A DNA stretch of 7,761 nucleotides from UBA9630 sp037137555 (GTDB lineage: Bacteria; Patescibacteriota; Minisyncoccia; Moranbacterales; UBA2206): NCBI GenBank assembly GCA_037137555.1, contig JBAXKA010000046.1:1-7761 (forward strand). The letters are read 5' to 3'. Position 1 is the first letter of the stretch. The number at the start of each line of letters is the position of its first letter. Under the pieces are notes generated by a model. That model had not been told where the DNA came from, searched no databases, and worked only from the letters and a program-made list of their open reading frames with translations. Position numbers and translations under genes: made by a program. Below are positions 4,522-7,761 of the stretch, piece by piece.

Positions 4522-5577
4522 GTGAAACTTTTGCATATCTTCAGAAATTATTCATCTTTCGTTGTTGTAGCCTCTAGCGCACTTCTAGTTTCTGCCACCA
4601 ATCTTTCTGCTGGACAAAATTCCAGTGGTTTTTTGTTTGGTTATCTTGGTAGCAGTGATAATTATTCCAATCCGTTGGAAAATAAAATGTTTCTAACGGC
4701 CAACAAAAAAACATCCCTAGCACTGGCACCGTTACTTGAAGCAGAGTCTATGCCAAATCCCATATTGAAAGCCCAAGAAGATCCGACTGATCCAACAATC
4801 ATGCAAGGAAATGCTTTGGTTTGTGAAAATAGTCCTGTACTTAAAGATCCTGAAGAAGATGGTGGTGTGATAATTTATGAAGTCAAAGACGGCGATACTA
4901 TTAGCACAATCGCTACCGCCAATAATGTTAGCGTCAATACACTGCTTTGGGCCAATGCGATTGATGATGTTAATTCTATTATGCCTGGAGATAAAATATT
5001 TATTTTGCCTGTTTCTGGCGTAACCTACACTGTCAAAAATGGTGATGATATCGAAAGTATTTCAAAACAATTTAAAGCTGACAAAAATAAAATTATTGCT
5101 TTTAATTCACTCCATCTTGATGGTGAATTGAACGTCGGGGAAACAATTACAATTCCTGATGGACAAAAAGAACTACCAAAACCTAAGCCAACAGAAAGCC
5201 GAATTGGAATTGCCGAGCGTCCTTATGAAACATTTGAATCAGCTGGAAAAACGCTAACAGGTGGCGGAAAAGATAGTCATCGTTTTCCTTATGGTTATTG
5301 CACTTGGTATGTTGCACAAAAAAGAAATGTTCCTTGGGGTGGCAATGCTGGAACTTGGTTATATCATGCTAAATTAGCTGGCTATGCCACAGGAAAAAGT
5401 CCAACAGTTGGATCAATTATGGTTTCTTCTGAATCATGGTGGGGACATGTTGCCCTTGTTACAAGCGTCGGCTCAGACAGCTTTACTGTTTCCGAAATGA
5501 ATTATAAAGGTTGGGCAAAAAAATCTACTCGCGTTATTGCCAAAAACAACCGTGTTATCAAGGGCTTTATTCGATAA
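4522..5577 (+). CDS. LysM-LysM-CHAP peptidoglycan hydrolase
   Basis: This exported wall enzyme is 351 aa from the GTG. A hydrophobic segment at about 12-30 (SSFVVVASSALLVSATNLSAG) anchors or exports it. Two LysM domains, which bind N-acetylglucosamine chains, lie at about 118-163 (YEVKDGDTISTIA...NSIMPGDKIFILP) and 168-212 (YTVKNGDDIESIS...LNVGETITIP). A Pro/Lys linker follows. A CHAP domain at about 254-351 has catalytic Cys260 (YGYCTWYV), His309 (WGHVALV) and Glu325 (SEMNY), as expected of a cysteine amidase or endopeptidase that cuts peptidoglycan peptides. All key residues are present. The true N-terminus is probably upstream of the GTG (open from 4318), giving a longer basic cytosolic or membrane tail. 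It has its own strong promoter, and the next promoter cassette begins right after the stop. Confidence 0.9.
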   Translation: MKLLHIFRNYSSFVVVASSALLVSATNLSAGQNSSGFLFGYLGSSDNYSNPLENKMFLTANKKTSLALAPLLEAESMPNPILKAQEDPTDPTIMQGNALVCENSPVLKDPEEDGGVIIYEVKDGDTISTIATANNVSVNTLLWANAIDDVNSIMPGDKIFILPVSGVTYTVKNGDDIESISKQFKADKNKIIAFNSLHLDGELNVGETITIPDGQKELPKPKPTESRIGIAERPYETFESAGKTLTGGGKDSHRFPYGYCTWYVAQKRNVPWGGNAGTWLYHAKLAGYATGKSPTVGSIMVSSESWWGHVALVTSVGSDSFTVSEMNYKGWAKKSTRVIAKNNRVIKGFIR

Positions 5578-5670
5578 TTTTTGGAGCTTTATAAAAAAAA
5601 TGCTATATTTATTTTATCATTTAGTGATGAATGAATTATATTAATAGTTTGTGTGTGAACGAATTATACG
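5578..5670 (+). promoter_or_regulatory. Promoter-leader cassette, copy A
   Basis: TTGGAG (5581-5586), a 17-bp spacer and TATATT (5604-5609) with extended TGC (5601-5603). The predicted transcript starts at about 5616, inside the stem TTTATCA/TGATGAA (5613-5619/5625-5631, one G-T, loop TTTAG). The copy resembles copy C as far as GTGTGAA...TTAT, about 60 bases past the -10. It drives the 5713 gene. Confidence 0.7.
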
Positions 5671-5712
5671 CCATCTTGAAAAAAAACACCTTTTATTTTT
5701 AAATACAATACA

Positions 5713-6579
5713 ATGAACAAACAAATCAACACCACTCTAGCGATTGCGGTAATAATTTTAATCGCTGGTGCGTTGGGAATTTTAATTTGGTTTGGTGTAA
5801 ATAATCAAAAACAATCACAGACAACCGTTAGAAAAGATAGCGAGGCGTTAGCAAATGCGGAAAAAATAAAAAATCAGATCTATGATGAGTTACAAGACAA
5901 ATTCAAAATAAATGATTATACTAAAAACTTAAAACCGACCGAGGGATACATTGTCTTATCATCAATTTTTTCAAACAACAAAGATAGGGTTGTATATTTT
6001 GAAAGAAGTTTATCAAATTATGATTACAAAATCGTTGTAATGAATCTGGATACAAATAGAAAGAACATCCTTTATTTTTATAAATCTGGCGTTAGCCAGA
6101 GCAATGGCGCATGTCCTTTTGAATATTTCCCTGTCGCCTGGTCAAAAAACAACAAAAAAATTATTGTTGAGTGGGGCAATACAACGGGGTCGGGATCAGG
6201 ATGCGTACCAAAATATGCGTCCTACACAATTGACATTAACGGTGGTAATTTAGTCGCTTTAGCTACAGACGAAGCGGTTTTTCTTGATAGCAATTTAGAG
6301 GTAGTATACACAGACAGTAGTGAAAAATCCCCAAGTTTTTGCGAACATGGAGGCACAGAAAATCACGGTTCAATAAAAATTAAAAATATCGAAACCAGTG
6401 AAGAAAAATCGATTATCGAGGAAGAAAATTCTTACTATAATATATCAGAAGTTAATAACAACAGCTTAACTTATACTGTTGAAAGGGTGTTTGAAATTTC
6501 AGGAGATGATTGGCCTGCTGGATGTAGCCAATTTGACAAATCATATCCAAAATCTGAAAAAATAATAAAAATAAAATAA
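5713..6579 (+). CDS. Membrane-anchored protein with beta-propeller-like repeats
   Basis: This 288-aa protein has an N-terminal membrane segment at about 9-28 (LAIAVIILIAGALGILIWFG) and no lipobox, so it is probably anchored with the C-terminus outside. After a helical linker (about 40-70), the rest is rich in beta-type repeats. Examples are FSNNKDRVVYFE...YKIVVMNLDTN (86-115) and VAWSKNNKKIIVEW...YTIDINGGN (141-179), which resemble PD40/TolB-like propeller blades, with weaker ones at about 187-236 and 250-288. There are too few blades for a full propeller. Four Cys (134, 164, 210, 271) could form two disulfides outside the cell. No catalytic motif is seen and the function is unknown. The start ATG lacks a ribosome binding site. 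It is preceded by cassette A and followed by a hairpin and cassette B. Confidence 0.6.
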   Translation: MNKQINTTLAIAVIILIAGALGILIWFGVNNQKQSQTTVRKDSEALANAEKIKNQIYDELQDKFKINDYTKNLKPTEGYIVLSSIFSNNKDRVVYFERSLSNYDYKIVVMNLDTNRKNILYFYKSGVSQSNGACPFEYFPVAWSKNNKKIIVEWGNTTGSGSGCVPKYASYTIDINGGNLVALATDEAVFLDSNLEVVYTDSSEKSPSFCEHGGTENHGSIKIKNIETSEEKSIIEEENSYYNISEVNNNSLTYTVERVFEISGDDWPAGCSQFDKSYPKSEKIIKIK

Positions 6580-6703
6580 CCCCAAGTAATCTTTTGCTAA
6601 TTGCAAAAGCGAAAAGAATTTTTTACTTAGATTTTTGGAGCTTCATAAAAAAAATGCTATATTTATTTTATCATTTAGTGATGAATGAATTATATTAAGA
6701 GTT
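6573..6703 (+). repeat. Intergenic repeat unit, copy B (hairpin plus promoter cassette)
   Basis: This unit matches 7005-7138 almost throughout. It contains AAAATAACCCC at the gene's stop, the hairpin CTTTTGC/GCAAAAG (6591-6597/6603-6609), a shared stretch with a T-run, and the promoter TTGGAG (6635-6640)-17 bp-TATATT (6658-6663, extended TGC), then the leader stem and ATTAAGAGTT. It drives the lipoprotein gene at 6743. Confidence 0.75.
6591..6622 (+). terminator. Possible weak terminator after the propeller-like gene
   Basis: CTTTTGC/GCAAAAG is a 7-bp stem with loop TAATT. The T-run (six T) comes only after ten further bases, so termination may be weak. An outer pairing AAGTAA/TTACTT (6584-6589/6623-6628) is present here but not in the second copy. 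Confidence 0.4.
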
Positions 6704-6742
6704 TGCAGATACAATTTTAGTTTTAATTTTACGAATAATAAT

Positions 6743-7006
6743 ATGAAAAAAACAATTTTTACGCTCTTTTTATTGATATTATTTACAGGCTGTAGCAATC
6801 AACAAGAAAATCAAGCTACAAAAACTGAAATAACCAATAATGAAAATAATTTAAAAAAAGAAAGCGACTTGGCTATATATTATCCCAGTGAACAGATAAA
6901 CAAAAACCTAAAAGAGTTTTCAAATGAACTTAGTGTAGCTCTTTTTAGAGGGGACGCTAAGTCCGCACCAACTTACACAGAAACAATAGTTAAGATAAAA
7001 AAATAA
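6743..7006 (+). CDS. Small lipoprotein, 87 aa
   Basis: The N-terminus is a clear lipoprotein signal: KK, a hydrophobic core (IFTLFLLILF) and lipobox FTGC with the lipidated Cys at 17, followed by SNQQENQ. The mature part is only about 70 residues, Asn/Lys/Glu-rich, with no domain that I recognise. It ends in TIVKIKK, like the KIIKIK end of the preceding protein, and both genes run into the same downstream repeat. It may therefore be a shortened relative or a gene built by duplication of this unit. The ATG has no ribosome binding site. Its own promoter is cassette B, about 80 bases upstream. Confidence 0.65.
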   Translation: MKKTIFTLFLLILFTGCSNQQENQATKTEITNNENNLKKESDLAIYYPSEQINKNLKEFSNELSVALFRGDAKSAPTYTETIVKIKK

Positions 7007-7138
7007 AATAACCCCGATTAAATCTTTTGCTAATTGCAAAAGCGAAAAGAATTTTTTACTTAGATTTTTGGAGCTTTATAAAAAAAATGCTATAATTTAT
7101 TTTATCATTTAGTGATGAATGAATTTATATTAAGAGTT
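7005..7138 (+). repeat. Intergenic repeat unit, copy C (hairpin plus promoter cassette)
   Basis: This second copy of the 6573-6703 unit has the hairpin CTTTTGC/GCAAAAG (7024-7030/7036-7042), then the promoter TTGGAG (7068-7073)-17 bp-TATAAT (7091-7096) with extended TGC (7088-7090). This copy has the exact consensus -10, through one added A relative to copies A and B. It drives the 7288 gene through a long leader. Confidence 0.75.
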
Positions 7139-7157
7139 CGCGTGTGAATGAGTTATG

Positions 7158-7249
7158 GTGAAATAGCCAGAAATCTCTCTCGATTTATATTTTAATTTTT
7201 TGGAGATTTATTTCACGGTCGACATAACTTGAATTATAGATAAATTCAA
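7158..7249 (+). promoter_or_regulatory. Structured leader of the 7288 gene
   Basis: GTGAAAT (7158-7164) pairs with ATTTCAC (7210-7216), and AAATCTC (7171-7177) pairs with GAGATTT (7203-7209). Together they form 14 bp of stacked stem with a one-sided bulge AGCCAG (with 7165) and a 25-base loop. A second hairpin, TTGAATT/AATTCAA (7229-7235/7243-7249), follows before the ATG. There is no T-run, so it is not an obvious terminator. Confidence 0.5.
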
Positions 7250-7287
7250 CAACTAAATAGATAATTTAATAAACTAAGAATAAATTT

Positions 7288-7602
7288 ATGAATTTTGAAG
7301 CACCAATAAACACTCCTGAGAAGGAAAAATCAAACCCAAACGAAGAGCTAGAGGCTTTAATAAGCTACAGCGAGTCAATCAAGGAAACTGCTATTAGAGC
7401 GCAAGCAATGTTGCAAGAGGCAAGTGAAAGAGGAATTAAAGTTGATAATGAAGCGATTAGCGACATCATCAGTAAATATGAGAAGCAAATGGTTCAAATG
7501 CGAGGTGATGTTATGGAAATTAAAACAGCAATACTTAATTGTGGTGTAAAAATAACCGAATTAGAAATGAATACAAGACTAGAAAAAATGGGAAAGAAAT
7601 AA
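7288..7602 (+). CDS. Small helical/coiled-coil hypothetical protein, 104 aa
   Basis: No family is recognised. The first 18 residues are Pro/Asn/Glu-rich and probably disordered (APINTPEKEKSNPNEE). Residues about 19-100 are almost entirely helix-forming, with regularly spaced hydrophobic residues (LEALISYSESIKETAIRAQAMLQEA, then DIISKYEKQMVQMRGDVMEIKTAIL), which fits a two-helix hairpin or coiled coil. There is no signal peptide and no membrane segment, so it is probably cytosolic. It is transcribed from cassette C through a leader of about 180 bases with two hairpins. The ATG is preceded by AT-rich sequence without a ribosome binding site. No catalytic residues stand out. Confidence 0.55.
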   Translation: MNFEAPINTPEKEKSNPNEELEALISYSESIKETAIRAQAMLQEASERGIKVDNEAISDIISKYEKQMVQMRGDVMEIKTAILNCGVKITELEMNTRLEKMGKK

Positions 7603-7675
7603 ATTTCCAAAAAATATACTATTTAAGAAAAAGAAATTTCTAACTACATCCGATAACAACGCATATCTGGCTACA

Positions 7676-7718
7676 GGAAAATCACTCAATTATATTTTTA
7701 TAAAGAATGTGATTTTCC
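7676..7718. terminator. Long inverted repeat near the right edge
   Basis: GGAAAATCAC (7676-7685) pairs perfectly with GTGATTTTCC (7709-7718). An inner stem TTATA/TATAA (7690-7694/7699-7703) lies in the loop. It could terminate the 7288 transcript or a converging minus-strand gene beyond the window, or be the end of a small repeat element. No T-run follows directly on the + strand. The rest of 7603-7761 shows no gene that I can support. Confidence 0.4.
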
Positions 7719-7761
7719 CTCCGCCCAAATTTTCATCCCTTAGTTTTGATGAAGGTTTAGG

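Noticed and set aside
1..7761. tRNA or rRNA genes, transposase or insertion sequence
   Set aside because: No cloverleaf with a conserved T-arm, no rRNA-like segment, and no transposase motif was seen on either strand.
1..7761. Alternative genetic code (TGA as Gly or Trp), known in some Patescibacteria
   Set aside because: The genes need no TGA read-through; the proteins use TGG for Trp and end in TAA or TAG.

Overview
The window is AT-rich, and every gene I can support lies on the + strand. It suggests a bacterium of the Patescibacteria / Candidate Phyla Radiation type. The reasons are a polytopic O-antigen-ligase-like protein, small exported wall enzymes (3D domain, LysM-CHAP), clear sigma70-type promoters, and mostly absent Shine-Dalgarno sequences. 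This assignment is inference from style, because there is no marker gene. All reading frames end in TAA or TAG, and nothing suggests a reassigned stop codon.

Layout. 1-100: the likely C-terminal tail of an upstream gene. About 92-1020: a block crowded with perfect local inverted repeats, covering a long leader and a 214-codon gene of unknown function (336-980) and ending in an intrinsic terminator. 1148-3007: a Wzy/WaaL-like O-antigen polymerase/ligase gene. Inside its coding sequence are ten exact copies of the 16-bp palindrome TGTTCCACGTGGAACA, which has the form of a chromosomal parS (ParB-binding) site, and a compact cluster of four DnaA boxes at 1425-1486. 3070-3877: two promoters, a secreted 3D-domain protein and a terminator. 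3876-4246: promoter and a small ASCH/PUA-like protein. 4269-5577: a consensus promoter and a LysM-LysM-CHAP peptidoglycan hydrolase whose reading frame continues upstream of its GTG. 5578-7602: three genes (membrane-anchored beta-propeller-like protein, small lipoprotein, small coiled-coil protein), each preceded by a copy of the same promoter-plus-leader cassette. 7603-7761: no supported gene, one strong inverted repeat.

How the parts fit. Most products act at or outside the cell envelope: glycan polymerisation or ligation, and peptidoglycan cleavage and binding. They are transcribed mainly as single-gene units with their own promoters. The most striking feature is the O-antigen-ligase-like gene, which doubles as a DNA landmark. 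Its parS-like and DnaA-like sites sit in hydrophilic inserts between membrane segments, and the palindrome is read in all three frames without breaking the protein. This could be a centromere-like partition locus, possibly close to the replication origin, built into a coding gene. The hairpin-filled gene at 336-980 is a second, independent oddity.
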